Assembly: GCF_004803795.1 (NCBI RefSeq)
Contig: NZ_CP012543.1
Location: 372,001 to 436,000 of the forward strand
Length of the DNA: 64,000 bases
DNA from: Campylobacter rectus
GTDB lineage: Bacteria; Campylobacterota; Campylobacteria; Campylobacterales; Campylobacteraceae
Direction: 5' to 3'
The notes beneath the pieces were generated by a model. It was not told the origin of the DNA. It saw nothing but the letters and a program-made list of their open reading frames with translations, and made no database searches. Positions 35,288 through 44,560 of this stretch are shown here, in pieces. The position numbers and the translations under genes are program-made. Numbering within the stretch: position 1 is the first letter of the stretch; each line of letters begins with the position of its first letter.

Positions 35288-36682
35288 ATGGCTGCTGCGG
35301 GCATTATTATCGGCACGGTGGTGCTGTTTATCGTGGGCTGGGCGATAGTGCGAGGCAAGTACGCGCCGCTCGTGCTTTTTCTTTCGGGCGTTTTTATGTT
35401 GATCTGTTCGGTCGCGCTGGGCACGGGAAGCTTCATGCCCAAACAGGCCGTAGCGACGGGCAATGCCTACCTAAATATCATCGAATTTATCCGATATATG
35501 TTCTCAAACAGATTTGCAAATTTAGGTCTTATCATCATGTTTATGGTGGGCTTTGCGAGCTACATGACGCATATCGGCGCGAACCACGCTTTCGTCTCTA
35601 TCGCTACGAAGCGCTTTGCTAGGATCAAAAACCCGTACGTCATGGTATTCGTCGCATTTGCGGTGGCTAAGCTCATCAGCATGGTTATCACTAGCGCGGT
35701 GGGGCTTGGCGTGCTATGTCTTGCGCTGCTAGGACCCGTGCTCATCTCGCTTGGGCTAAACAAGCTCACCGTAGGCTCGATCTGCGCGATGTCGGGAGCC
35801 GCATCGATGGTGCTCATCGGCGCATCGACCGCCGCCGCCGCGAAAGCTACGCAGCTTAGCATTTTAGATTACGTTTTCATCTATAAAATTCCGGCCGCGC
35901 TTCCGACTTCGATCGTGATGGGCATCGCGCTCGTTTTTTGGAACAGATATCTGGATAGAAAAGAGGGCTGGGTGTGCAGCGAGCACGTGGGCGAAGTGAT
36001 GGAATTTGACGGCGCCGTGCAAAATCCCGAGGCTGCCGCGCCTAAAATTTACGCGATACTGCCGTTTTTACCGATGATTTTGGTGGTCGTATTTTCGCAG
36101 TACTGCATCGCTTCTATCAAGCTTGACATCTCGGCGATCATCATCCTTTCGGTCGTCATCGCGATGCTTTTTGAAGCGCTCAAGCATAGATTCAAATTTG
36201 ACCCGATTGCCGAGGGGGTCAAGGTATTTTTCCAAGCGATGGGCAAGAGCCTAAGCGGCGTCGTGATCCTTATCATCGCAGCGGGCGTATTTGCAGAAGG
36301 CTTTAAGGCTCTAGGCATGCTCGATAGCATCGTAAAGCTCGCAAATTCGCTTGGCTTTGGCGGCTTTGGTATGTCGGTGCTTTTCGTCGTCATTACGACG
36401 CTTGTTACGATCATATCCGGCTCAAACGGCGCGAGCTTCTACCCGCTCATCGAGATGGTGCCGCATATCGCGGCTAAGCTAAACGTGAGCTCCGTGATGC
36501 TCGTGCTACCGATGCATCAGGCCTCGACTATCGCTCGCCCTCTATCGCCCGTAGCAGGCGTGGTCGTCGCAATAGCGGGCATGCTAAAGTGCAGTCCGCT
36601 CGATATCGTCAAACGTTGCAGTGTGCCGGCGGTCTTGGGTCTGCTTAGCCACCATATTTTCGTATTTTTACTCTCGTTGTGA
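35288..36682 (+). CDS. dcuC: DcuC-family anaerobic C4-dicarboxylate transporter
   Basis: A 464-residue inner-membrane carrier with about 12 hydrophobic helices, of the DcuC family that exports succinate and exchanges C4-dicarboxylates in anaerobic bacteria. Recognisable text: the N-terminal GWAIVRGKYAPLVLFLSG, ITSAVGLGVLCLALLGP, GASTAAAAKATQL and SGSNGASFYPLIEM in the re-entrant second half. The 3' end overlaps the GTG codon just before the M3 peptidase start, so the two genes are linked. The aspartate racemase upstream fits a dicarboxylate/aspartate theme, but co-regulation is not shown. Confidence 0.88.
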   Translation: MAAAGIIIGTVVLFIVGWAIVRGKYAPLVLFLSGVFMLICSVALGTGSFMPKQAVATGNAYLNIIEFIRYMFSNRFANLGLIIMFMVGFASYMTHIGANHAFVSIATKRFARIKNPYVMVFVAFAVAKLISMVITSAVGLGVLCLALLGPVLISLGLNKLTVGSICAMSGAASMVLIGASTAAAAKATQLSILDYVFIYKIPAALPTSIVMGIALVFWNRYLDRKEGWVCSEHVGEVMEFDGAVQNPEAAAPKIYAILPFLPMILVVVFSQYCIASIKLDISAIIILSVVIAMLFEALKHRFKFDPIAEGVKVFFQAMGKSLSGVVILIIAAGVFAEGFKALGMLDSIVKLANSLGFGGFGMSVLFVVITTLVTIISGSNGASFYPLIEMVPHIAAKLNVSSVMLVLPMHQASTIARPLSPVAGVVVAIAGMLKCSPLDIVKRCSVPAVLGLLSHHIFVFLLSL

Positions 36683-36690
36683 GGCGTAAA

Positions 36691-38478
36691 ATGGAGCTTC
36701 CTAGATGGACGTTTGAGGACGCGTACGGCGATTTTGACGACGCGAGATTTGCGGATGCGCTGTCAAATTTAGACGAAATTTTAGGCGAGATAGAGGGGCT
36801 GCTAGGCGCGGGCGGCGGGCTAAATTTGCTGATAAACGCGTACGAGCGCGGCTTTGAGGAGGCGAATTCCTTGCTCGCGTTTTGCCGCTGCAAATCAAGC
36901 GACGACACCAAAGACGAGCGAGCAGGTGCTGTCGAGGCGAAAATCAGGGAGAAATTTTTGCGTCTTGAGCGGATCAAAGAGATTATTTTTGAAAAGATAG
37001 ACGAGCTGGATCCCTCTGATACCGCGCGCCAAACGCAGGAGTTTGCGCGGATAAAATTTCTCTACGACGAGCGCAAAAATAGCTGGCGGGCTAAATTTGA
37101 CGAAAAAGAGCGTAAAATTTACGAAGACGCAGCGGCTAGCAGTTTCGCTCCGCTTTACGGCGTATTTAGGCATCTAAACAACCTCATCGCCGTGCAGGCT
37201 ACGGATAAAAACGGCGTAAAAAGCATCTATAATCTCTCAAAATGCGGGGGCGTTTTAAAGGGCTCGCCCGATGCGGCGCTGCGAAAGAGCGTGTTTGAGG
37301 GACTGGCGGAGCATTACGCTAAGCACGCGAGTTTGTACGTCGACGTTTTAAATTTGCTTCAGGGCTTTAGGCTGGGCGAATTTAGTGCAGCGGGGACGGA
37401 TATTCTGACGCCTAGCCTGCAGCAAAATAAAATCAGCGAGCAGGCCGTAACGGCGATGTTTGCGGCGCTAGATCAAAGAATGGATAAAATAAGAGAGTGC
37501 GTGAGCCTGCGCGCGAAGTACTTTCCGCAGGGTAAAATTTACGCCTGCGATCTACTCGCGCCATCTCCCTTTGCTAGCGCTGATGATATCCCCTATGAGC
37601 GGGCGATAGAGACGATCTGTGCGGCTCTGGGCGAGGTTAGCGAGGAGATACCTGAGTTTATCAAAATGATGCTGCAGAAGTGCTGGATCGAGGCGCAGGT
37701 ACGCGAAAACAAAGCAGGCGGCGCGTTTTATACGAGATTTGATAAATTTCGGCAGCCGCGCGTTTTTTCTAGCTACATGGGCACGCAGGCGCATATGATC
37801 CAGCAGGCGCACGAGCTCGGACACGCATGGCACTACTGGATCATGCGCGATCTGCCCGCGCTGCACACGCAGTTTCCTATGACGCTGGCGGAGGCTGCCA
37901 GCACCTTTAACGAAGCCGTGCTGCGAAACTATCTGCGAAAAAACAGCTCGGATAAAAATTTGCTCTTTGATATCTTGTGGCAAGAGCTAAAATCGGCGGC
38001 AAATTTCATGCTACACATCGGCGCGCGGTTTGATTTTGAGATCGCTTTTTTAAAAGCTAGGCAAAAGGGCGCGGTCGGCGCGGCGCAGATAGAGGAGCTC
38101 ATGCAAAAGGCGTGGCTAGGCCGTTACGGCGATACGACGCAGGACGCGGAGGGCTTTTTGCCGTATTTTAAGCTGCATTTTTACAAAACCGATCAATACA
38201 TCTACAACTATCCCTACACTGTCGGCTACCTGCTCTCGCAGTTTTTGCTGGGCGAGTTTAGGCGCGCGGGCGATAAATTTATCGGCGCATACAAGGCGTT
38301 TTTGCGAGAGTGCGGAGTGATGAGCGTCGAGGAGCTATTGCAAAAGCACTTCGGCAAGGATGCGCGAACGCGGGAGTTTTGGCTTGAGTGCGTCGATAAT
38401 GCGCTCATTTATGCGGACGAGTTTAAGCGGCTCGAAAAGCAGATGGAGCTTGATAAGACGGCAAATTCGGGCGGGTAA
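36691..38478 (+). CDS. M3-family oligoendopeptidase (PepF-like)
   Basis: A 595-residue zinc metallopeptidase. The M3 signature is HELGHAWHYW (two His and Glu of HExxH) near residue 366, with the third ligand Glu in TLAEAASTFNEAV about 28 residues on. YTVGYLLSQFLLGEF near 515 is the usual C-terminal Tyr-containing segment. It degrades short peptides in the cytosol. I choose ATG 36691 over GTG 36679, since the latter lies in the dcuC stop region and the family start fits MELPRWTFED. It is a different subfamily from CiaB at 53729, which also has HExxH. Confidence 0.9.
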   Translation: MELPRWTFEDAYGDFDDARFADALSNLDEILGEIEGLLGAGGGLNLLINAYERGFEEANSLLAFCRCKSSDDTKDERAGAVEAKIREKFLRLERIKEIIFEKIDELDPSDTARQTQEFARIKFLYDERKNSWRAKFDEKERKIYEDAAASSFAPLYGVFRHLNNLIAVQATDKNGVKSIYNLSKCGGVLKGSPDAALRKSVFEGLAEHYAKHASLYVDVLNLLQGFRLGEFSAAGTDILTPSLQQNKISEQAVTAMFAALDQRMDKIRECVSLRAKYFPQGKIYACDLLAPSPFASADDIPYERAIETICAALGEVSEEIPEFIKMMLQKCWIEAQVRENKAGGAFYTRFDKFRQPRVFSSYMGTQAHMIQQAHELGHAWHYWIMRDLPALHTQFPMTLAEAASTFNEAVLRNYLRKNSSDKNLLFDILWQELKSAANFMLHIGARFDFEIAFLKARQKGAVGAAQIEELMQKAWLGRYGDTTQDAEGFLPYFKLHFYKTDQYIYNYPYTVGYLLSQFLLGEFRRAGDKFIGAYKAFLRECGVMSVEELLQKHFGKDARTREFWLECVDNALIYADEFKRLEKQMELDKTANSGG

Positions 38479-38969
38479 ATTTGAGCCGTTTTAAGTCTAA
38501 ATTTGCAGCAAATTTAGACTTGGGCGTATTAAAGATAACCGTGATCAAGGGTTTGTTTAGATGAGAAAATTTGATTTTTGCAGTAAAATTTACCCGGAAA
38601 ATAAGACAAAGACGTGTTTAGGCGGAAAAAGCGGAGTATTGCGGGTTAAATTGATTTGCTCTTGATTTTTAACCGAAAAACTAAAAAGCCAAAAATACCG
38701 AGTAACCGCTCGCATTATTTTTCACTTCTAAAATACGAATACCGTTAATTTTAATAAAAAAACTACCAAATTTTAACCGATTCTCGGGCAAAAATTTATA
38801 AATTTAACGAACCGAAAAGTAAAAACAAAGCGATCAAATTTAAAATTTATTACCGTTTTTTAATAAACGTTACAAATTTCTATTAAACTGATAATAACTA
38901 TCATAACTAAGCTATTTTTTAGTTAATCTATTTTATAATAATCACAATCAAATAAATAGGAGATCAAAT
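38479..38969. other. 490-base A/T-rich gap before DUF2325 gene
   Basis: No gene. The right part carries the Fur-box-like palindrome and promoter listed separately; the left part contains only AAATTT-rich sequence. Confidence 0.6.
38889..38939 (+). promoter_or_regulatory. Fur/PerR-box-like palindrome and -10 box
   Basis: TGATA-ATAAC-TATCA (38889-38903) is an inverted repeat resembling half-sites of Fur and PerR boxes, 31 bases before TATAAT at 38934-38939, which is itself 31 bases before the DUF2325 ATG. In C. jejuni the equivalent group (Cj1384c-Cj1383c-fldA) responds to iron, as I recall, which supports this reading. The match is partial. Confidence 0.5.
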
Positions 38970-39290
38970 ATGTCAGTTTTAGTTATCGGAGCCGACGAGA
39001 TAACGCCCATAAAAGCCGTTTTAAAAGACCTTGGTGCAGAAGCGATTGAGCACTGGGATGCGCGTAACGAAAACCGCGTAAATCGCAAACCTATCCCGCA
39101 AGATACCGAGTGCGTCGTGATGCTGACGAGTTTTCTAAATCACAACACGATGAAAACGATAAAAAGCCAGGCCAAAAAGCGCAACATCCCTATCGTTTGC
39201 GCCAAAAGAAGCGTCAGCTGCGTGTTTAGCGAGTATTGCAAAGTCTTTGGACTAGATAAGGAATTCGGATGCTGCAAGGTAAAAGACTAA
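38970..39290 (+). CDS. DUF2325 protein
   Basis: A 106-residue protein of the DUF2325 family, a Rossmann-like fold of unknown function. Typical text: VLVIGADEITPIKAVLKDLG, EHWDAR and ECVVMLTSFLNHNTMK. The C-terminal half carries five Cys (including GCCKVKD at the end), suggesting metal or redox chemistry. It is followed 3 bases later by a hypothetical gene and then fldA, the same three-gene order as Cj1384c-Cj1382c. A Fur-box-like site lies upstream. Confidence 0.85.
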   Translation: MSVLVIGADEITPIKAVLKDLGAEAIEHWDARNENRVNRKPIPQDTECVVMLTSFLNHNTMKTIKSQAKKRNIPIVCAKRSVSCVFSEYCKVFGLDKEFGCCKVKD

Positions 39291-39293
39291 TAG

Positions 39294-40010
39294 ATGAAAT
39301 TCGGCTTTTTATCAGGTATTGGAGAAATAACTCCAAGTATTTTTTCAGGGCTTGATAGGATAAATAAAGCCCGAATTTTTCTAATTTTATATAATCGCTG
39401 TGTCCAAGACGGGCTGAAAATTCCTCTGATTTATGCGTATTCGGGCCTAAATTTGGAGGAAATTTTCTTAAAACGCATAAAAGATCTTTGCGAATTTAAA
39501 AATCTTAGTCAAAATAAAGTTTCAAGTTTTTGCTTCGCTTCAAATGCCGTCATCTGCGCCTATAGATCGGGTAAATTTAACGATATTCCGCCACTAGCCG
39601 TCTCTCCCAAACACCCTGCTGCCAAGCTAATCCTTTTGGTAAAATCGCAAAACGGAATATGTTTTGACGCCGATACAATGTTTTCTCAGTTTGTTTATGA
39701 TAAAATAAGCGCCAAACATTTTGATAAAAACGTTTATTTTCAAGATGGGATAATCTTCGCGGAGCAGGACGGTCGCAAGCTTTTTGGCGTCGTGCCGTGC
39801 TTTAAGGAGATAACAAAAGAGCGGTTTCATCTTGCTAATCGCGAAATCGCCAGGGGCTTTGAAGCGCTTAGCGGCGGGGAGTTTGACAAGATGTTCATCG
39901 TAGCTCCGAGAAATGCGAATTTCTCGCGCTACATCGAGGTTAGATGGGAGTGCGGACGCGGCGAGTCGTTGCGACTGGTGCCCTACACCATAAGTCATCA
40001 CATTTTTTAA
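39294..40010 (+). CDS. Campylobacter-specific hypothetical protein (Cj1383c-like)
   Basis: A 238-residue protein with no signal peptide or clear membrane segment. I recognise no domain; the position between the DUF2325 gene and flavodoxin matches Cj1383c of C. jejuni, annotated as conserved hypothetical. The middle is hydrophilic with Cys at IPLIYAYSGL-distal sites, and the tail ends LRLVPYTISHHIF, a pattern suggesting a folded C-terminus rather than a tag. Codon use in the first third is more A/T-rich than its neighbours. The 13-base gap to fldA suggests co-transcription. Confidence 0.75.
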   Translation: MKFGFLSGIGEITPSIFSGLDRINKARIFLILYNRCVQDGLKIPLIYAYSGLNLEEIFLKRIKDLCEFKNLSQNKVSSFCFASNAVICAYRSGKFNDIPPLAVSPKHPAAKLILLVKSQNGICFDADTMFSQFVYDKISAKHFDKNVYFQDGIIFAEQDGRKLFGVVPCFKEITKERFHLANREIARGFEALSGGEFDKMFIVAPRNANFSRYIEVRWECGRGESLRLVPYTISHHIF

Positions 40011-40023
40011 AGGAAAATTTGAA

Positions 40024-40515
40024 ATGATAGGCATCATTTTTGGAAGCAGTATGGGAAATACTGAAGAGGCGGCCGGCTTTTTAGCCGAGAAATTAGGGCT
40101 TGAAAACGAGCTTTTAAACGTAGCAAACTGCGACGCGGCCAAGCTAAACGGCTTTGACAAGCTGATACTGGGCGTTTCGACCTGGGGTACGGGCGACTTG
40201 CAAGACGACTGGGATGCGTTTGATTTTGGCGGACTAAAGCTTGGCGGCAAGACGGTTGCGATATTTGGCACCGGCGATGCGGAGGGCTACGCGGATAGCT
40301 TTTGCGGTGCGATGGGCAAGCTCTACGACGAGGTAGTAAAAGCCGGTGCAAACGTCGTGGGCGCGGTATCTACGGACGGCTACAGCTTCGAAGAATCAGA
40401 GGCTGTAAGAGACGGTAAATTTATCGGTCTGCCGCTGGATGCAGATAACGAAAGCGACAAAACCGAGACTAGAATTTTGGCTTGGATAGAGCAAATCAAA
40501 CCTCATTTCTCTTAA
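40024..40515 (+). CDS. fldA: Flavodoxin
   Basis: A 163-residue long-chain flavodoxin carrying FMN. The phosphate-binding loop GSSMGNTEEAA, the Trp loop STWGTGDLQDDW and the Tyr-containing FGTGDAEGYADSF place FMN between aromatic residues. It is a low-potential electron carrier, in Campylobacterota the partner of pyruvate and 2-oxoglutarate oxidoreductases and essential in related species. It ends the DUF2325 operon and is followed by a clean terminator. Confidence 0.97.
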   Translation: MIGIIFGSSMGNTEEAAGFLAEKLGLENELLNVANCDAAKLNGFDKLILGVSTWGTGDLQDDWDAFDFGGLKLGGKTVAIFGTGDAEGYADSFCGAMGKLYDEVVKAGANVVGAVSTDGYSFEESEAVRDGKFIGLPLDADNESDKTETRILAWIEQIKPHFS

Positions 40516-40531
40516 AATTTAATACTTTTAG

Positions 40532-40553
40532 TCGGGCTTTTCGCCCGATTTTT
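40532..40553 (+). terminator. Intrinsic terminator after fldA
   Basis: TCGGGC (40532-40537), loop TTTTC, GCCCGA (40543-40548), then TTTTT. It lies 16 bases after the fldA stop. Confidence 0.9.
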
Positions 40554-40590
40554 CTTTTAAATTTTTACTTCATTTCGTATTTAAATTTAT

Positions 40591-41213
40591 GACCCAATTA
40601 ACTTAAGCGGATTTTTTAGCTACGACTTGCGTTACTACTTGTAAGGCCTCTTATTAATTTTAAGAGATTTTGATATAAGTTTTTCTGTGTAGTTTTAGTA
40701 TTGTGCCTAAACTCTACTTCGCTATGCTCGTAGCTGCATCTTAAATGCAGTAACGCAGAGCGGAACGCATTCCTTTAGGTGTAGCAAGAAATTCTCTTTT
40801 CTTAGCTTTCCCGAGATCGCTACCGTCGTTACACTCGAGAAGATCCTTTTAAATTTAGATAATCTGTGTTTAGCCGTATTCCCGTCTGCTCTACTTTGCT
40901 ATGCTCGTAGCTTTTTAAGAAGCGGTAGCAACATAAGTCGCAGCCAAAAATTTTCTGTACCGTTTATATGATTTTACCTTTAGCATCTTGTAAAGTAACA
41001 AGCATAGCGTAGTTAAAATTTATTCTTTAAGTGTTTTACTCTGCAATGAGCTAAATTTGCGTAATCGACTAATCCGTCATAAGCCTTTGAGTAATCTAAA
41101 TACTTAGTAGAGCTATCAAGATCGCTCTTGTGCTTAGTCGAGCTTTGCTTGCTACCGATGCGGCGCACTCTTTTTGAAAAACTCCTTTGAAAGTTTTTAG
41201 CTTGTCTTAAGAC
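40591..41213 (-). mobile_element. Degraded IS1595-family element, inverted relative to its neighbour
   Basis: The left end GACCCAATTAACTTAAGCGG (40591-40610) matches the terminal repeat of the IS at 41287-42090, and the right end (about 41201-41213) is a decayed copy of the other terminus. On the minus strand 40610-40700 matches the last transposase codons and 41030-41145 its middle part (the region of ASDCWKAYDGL-type sequence), but with several inserted short pieces that carry the repeated word AGCTACGACTTGCGTTACTAC and relatives. No usable frame remains. It stands 73 bases from the younger, oppositely oriented copy. Confidence 0.75.
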
Positions 41214-41286
41214 TATTTGAATTTAGCGTTTTAGCCTAAATACGATTTTTGCATAAATTTCGTTTTTTATGTTAGATTTTAAAATT

Positions 41287-42090
41287 GGCTCTCTTTAACT
41301 TAAGCTCACACAAAGGAGTAGTAAGTTACGATGAGAACTATGTTCTTGAAAAGTAACGAGCGTAGCGAAGTTAAAAAACAAATATATAGTCCGTTCCCGA
41401 ATTTCAGAGAAGAAATTTAGAGAAATTCTCAAGTACTTTACAGAAGACATAGAAGCATCAAAGATATCAAATTTAACTAAAATTTCAGAAGTAACACTAT
41501 GCAAAATCTTTAGAGAAATAAGAATTCTTATGTCTAAAGAGTGTGAAAAGATAAGTAAATTTAGCGGTGAAATTTCCAAGCCAGCCTAGAAGCTTCGCTT
41601 TGAGATTGATGAAAGTTACTTCGGATCTAAAAGAGTAAGAGGAAAAAGAGGTAGAGGTGCAGCAAATAAAACACCGGTATTCGGTATGCTTAAAAGAGAC
41701 GGCAAAGTTTATACTCAAATAGTTAAAAACTGCTCTGCTAGTGAGTTAATACCTATATTATCGCAATATAGCGAGCTTGATAGCTCTACTATATATTCTG
41801 ATTGCTGGAAAGCTTACGATGGTTTAGTTGATTACGGAGTCAAAGCACACTACAGAGTAAAACACTCCAAAAATGAATTCGCTAATGGGAAAAACCATAT
41901 AAATGGCATTGAGAATTTCTAGGGATACGCTAAACATAGACTAGCTAAATTTAAAGGCATTAAGAAAGGGAATTTCTTACTTCATCTTAAAGAGTGTGAA
42001 TTTAGATATAATACTAAAACTACACAGGAAAACTTATATCAGAAACTGTTAAAATTGATAAGAGAGAATCCGCTTAAGTTTAATTGAGCC
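41287..42090 (+). mobile_element. IS1595-family (IS1016-like) insertion sequence, 804 bp
   Basis: The element is bounded by terminal inverted repeats (GGCTCTCTTTAACTTAAGC at the left, complement of GGCTCAATTAAACTTAAGC at the right) and a perfect 8-bp direct target duplication TTAAAATT (41279-41286 and 42091-42098). Eight-base duplications and a short DDE transposase with no zinc ribbon fit the IS1016 subgroup of IS1595. The transposase frame has two in-frame TAG codons, so this copy cannot move by itself unless these are read through. Confidence 0.9.
41350..42087 (+). pseudogene. IS1016-like transposase broken by two amber codons
   Basis: One reading frame runs from about 41350 to TGA 42085-42087, interrupted only by TAG at 41587-41589 and TAG at 41920-41922. 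Visible features are FEIDESYFG (first catalytic Asp region), GKRGRGAANKTPVFG, IYSDCWKAYDGL (second Asp), HSKNEFANGKNHINGIENF then the second TAG at the place of a conserved Trp, and KECEFRYN (Glu/Asn end). No good start codon is in frame near 41350; the 5' part contains the repeated word GTAACGAGCGTAGCGAAGTTAA and may also be altered. Confidence 0.85.
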
Positions 42091-42098
42091 TTAAAATT

Positions 42099-42500
42099 TA
42101 TTCTATGCCAAGGGTCAAATTTAATGGCTTTAAATGAAATTAGAGCGAGTTTTTGCCGTTAAATTTAGTCGCTAAATTTATATCCCGCACCGCATCAAAT
42201 CTATGCGAGCGACGGTCGCCCGAAATCTTGTCGTTTGATTTTAAAAAAGCAGTGAGCCAAACTAAGACGAAGCGGCGAAATAAAGCAAGCCGAAATTCGC
42301 TTTCAAATAGCGATAAATTTTGCTACTGAGTCGCGCCGATACGAATTTGATATCGCTCAAAACGCCGCAAGCACGCTAAATTTTGTTTAAAACGTAGTAT
42401 AAATCTACTTCCGGCTCCTTTTGGCAATCTCAAATTTGAGCTAAAATTTAGTAAATTTAGCTACAATCAAACCGAATTTACGCTCAAAAAAGGAGAAAAT
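42099..42500. other. 400-base gap between IS and luxS
   Basis: AAATTT-rich sequence with no gene. AAAGGAG at 42489-42495 is the luxS ribosome site. No clear promoter could be singled out. Confidence 0.55.
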
Positions 42501-43016
42501 ATGCCGCTGCTTGATAGCTTTTGCGTCGATCACGTCAAGATGAAAGCGCCCGGCGTGCGTCTGGCAAAGACGATGAAAACGCCTAAAGGTGACGATATAA
42601 GCGTGTTTGATTTGCGTTTTTGCAAGCCGAACGAGGAAATTATGCCCGAAAAAGGCACGCACACGCTAGAGCACCTATTTGCGGGCTTTATGCGCGAGCA
42701 TCTAAACGGCAACGAAGTCGAGATCATCGATATTTCGCCGATGGGTTGCAGAACGGGATTTTATATGAGTGTGATCGGCGTGCCGAGCGAGGAAACGGTC
42801 AAAGAGGCATGGACGGCGTCGATGAAAGATATTTTGGGCGTCAAAAATCAAGAGGATATCCCTGAGCTAAACATTTACCAGTGCGGCACATACAAGATGC
42901 ACTCGCTGGATGAAGCGCACGAGATCGCGAGTAAAATTTTAAAGTGCGGGCTCATCACGATAGATAACAAAGAGATCGCGCTAGACATCGCTGCGATGAG
43001 GCTCAAAAAGCGCTAA
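42501..43016 (+). CDS. luxS: S-ribosylhomocysteine lyase
   Basis: A 171-residue metalloenzyme of the activated methyl cycle that splits S-ribosylhomocysteine into homocysteine and the autoinducer-2 precursor. The metal site is HTLEHLF (two His, catalytic Glu) plus Cys in the region [16 protein letters not shown]; the catalytic Cys is in [11 protein letters not shown]. Full family length. It is a single gene between the IS region and the cytochrome gene; C. jejuni also carries luxS alone. Confidence 0.98.
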   Translation: MPLLDSFCVDHVKMKAPGVRLAKTMKTPKGDDISVFDLRFCKPNEEIMPEKGTHTLEHLFAGFMREHLNGNEVEIIDISPMGCRTGFYMSVIGVPSEETVKEAWTASMKDILGVKNQEDIPELNIYQCGTYKMHSLDEAHEIASKILKCGLITIDNKEIALDIAAMRLKKR

Positions 43017-43505
43017 AGCGCGCTAAATTCGACTATTTTTCGCGAGTTTTAGCTCGCTAGCGATCAAATTTTTCTTAAATTTTACGGATTTTGGTTAGAA
43101 AGCCGTTAAATTTACATAAATTTTTATCGCATTTCAATGATTTATAAAACTAGCTCTAACTGCGGTTCTGATAAAGTGCTTTGAATTTTAAATTTAACTA
43201 AAAATTTTAAAAAACATCGATATTTTTTAGTTTTTAAATTTGCGATATATTTAAATTTGAGTAAAATTTACACACTTTTATGAAATTATTTGACATTTTT
43301 TACTCTAATTTTATTCTCGAAATTTACTCGGATTTGCTAAGCTAAATTTGTTCAAATTTATAAAAATCCCATTTTTAATCGCTATGCCTCATAAATCCAA
43401 AATATTTTTCACATATAAATGCTAAATAGTAATAAAAATATAATGATATAATTTTAAGCTATAAATTTATAAAATTATATTAGTCAAATTCATTAAGGAA
43501 ATGCA
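43017..43505. other. A/T-rich gap with promoter of the torC-like gene
   Basis: TATAAT at 43447-43452 lies 54 bases before the cytochrome ATG at 43506; TTAAGGAAA gives its ribosome site. GCGAG/CTCGC with a 6-base loop at 43042-43057 may be a weak luxS terminator. No gene. Confidence 0.5.
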
Positions 43506-44081
43506 ATGAAAAATCTCAATTTAGCTTTGATTGTAGCTTGTGTGACTGCGATATGCTTAAACGCCGAGGTTTTGACCAAAACCGCCGAGATATCGCTAGG
43601 CGGCAAAAAGGTTGGTAAAATCGAAGTTCTAACGCCTGTCGAGGTGATCGCAAAAGAAGGAGCGAAAGCCAAGATCAGCGTAAAGGGCGCCGTCTCGGGA
43701 AACTACATAGCCCAGATACAGCGAAGCGTCAAAAACGCCGAGATTTTCACGGTTTTTGACGATGAAAACGAGGCAAATTTTAAGAAAATAAAAGAAGTGG
43801 AGGACGACTACGGCGAAATTTGGTATGAGGTCGAGGGCACGTATGAAATCGCCGCGGACGCCCTTGGAAACGACGCTAACACGCTGTATAAGCAAGCCCA
43901 ACAAAAATACGAGGAGGCTTGCTCGCCGTGTCACCGACTGCACGAGCCAAATAGCTTCACGGCGGCTCAGTGGCCGGGCAATTTACAGGGTATGATTGAG
44001 TCCGGATTCGTCGCTCTTGATGAAACGGATCTAAATTTGATCGTGAAATACCTGCAGCATAACGCAAAAGCTGTAGAATAG
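43506..44081 (+). CDS. Periplasmic monohaem cytochrome c, partner of TorA-like reductase
   Basis: A 191-residue secreted protein with signal peptide (1-20, LALIVACVTAICLNA). The N-terminal 110 residues form a beta-rich domain of unknown type; the C-terminal part holds a single haem site CSPCHRLHEP (about 138-147) with a Met in QGMIESGF as possible ligand. It resembles the C-terminal haem domain of pentahaem TorC without the quinol-oxidising part. The TorA-like gene follows on the same strand after 479 bases. The pair matches Cj0265c-Cj0264c in C. jejuni, reported to act in TMAO/DMSO reduction. Confidence 0.85.
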   Translation: MKNLNLALIVACVTAICLNAEVLTKTAEISLGGKKVGKIEVLTPVEVIAKEGAKAKISVKGAVSGNYIAQIQRSVKNAEIFTVFDDENEANFKKIKEVEDDYGEIWYEVEGTYEIAADALGNDANTLYKQAQQKYEEACSPCHRLHEPNSFTAAQWPGNLQGMIESGFVALDETDLNLIVKYLQHNAKAVE

Positions 44082-44470
44082 AGCTTTGGCGCGCGGCAGT
44101 AAAATTTGAGCATTTGAGTATGAGATTTTCGGATATTTGCGGCGCTTTTGCTTAAAATTTTATTTACTAGCGTCAAGCTCAAATTTGCTCGTCGCTCGAA
44201 ATGTAAAATTTTGCGATATTTGTTCTTTAAATTTGGATTTATTTGGGATTTTATACTTTGACGGCGGCAAATTTAACGCTATTAGCTAAATTTATGCAGC
44301 GGTTTTTGCCAGCGTCGCGCTCGCCAAACAACCCAACGTTACAAAGAAAACGAGCGAGCTTCATTGATAAAATATAGGTTTTAAAAAGCAAATAATGGAA
44401 AACGAGTTGCCTAATTGCGCCGATGCCGCAAGTATCGACGTGCTTTGGCTTTGCTTGGGTATGCGACTTC

Positions 44471-44543
44471 GCAACTGCAAGCAGAAGGGGGCAGGGAGTA
44501 TTATGCTCTCTGTTCGCAGCAGGGGCTTGCTCCTGCGAGAATT
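44471..44543. repeat. Short dispersed repeat and hairpin between torC-like and torA
   Basis: GCAACTGCAAGCAGAAG (44471-44487) recurs, inverted at 47092-47108 (one mismatch) and direct at 47226-47242, so copies lie on both sides of torA. At about 44515-44542 CGCAGCAGG can pair with CTCCTGCG around a 6-base loop. The hairpin would lie in the torC-torA transcript and could set the ratio of the two proteins. An open frame over this region (44395-44619) is not convincing as a gene. Confidence 0.5.
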
Positions 44544-44560
44544 AAATAAGGGAGAAACCG

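Noticed and set aside
41587-41922. Recoding of TAG as an amino acid in the transposase
   Set aside because: No other gene in the window has an internal TAG, and ordinary genes use TAG as a stop (for instance the IS-independent genes ending in tag), so simple decay is likelier, though readthrough was kept as a test.
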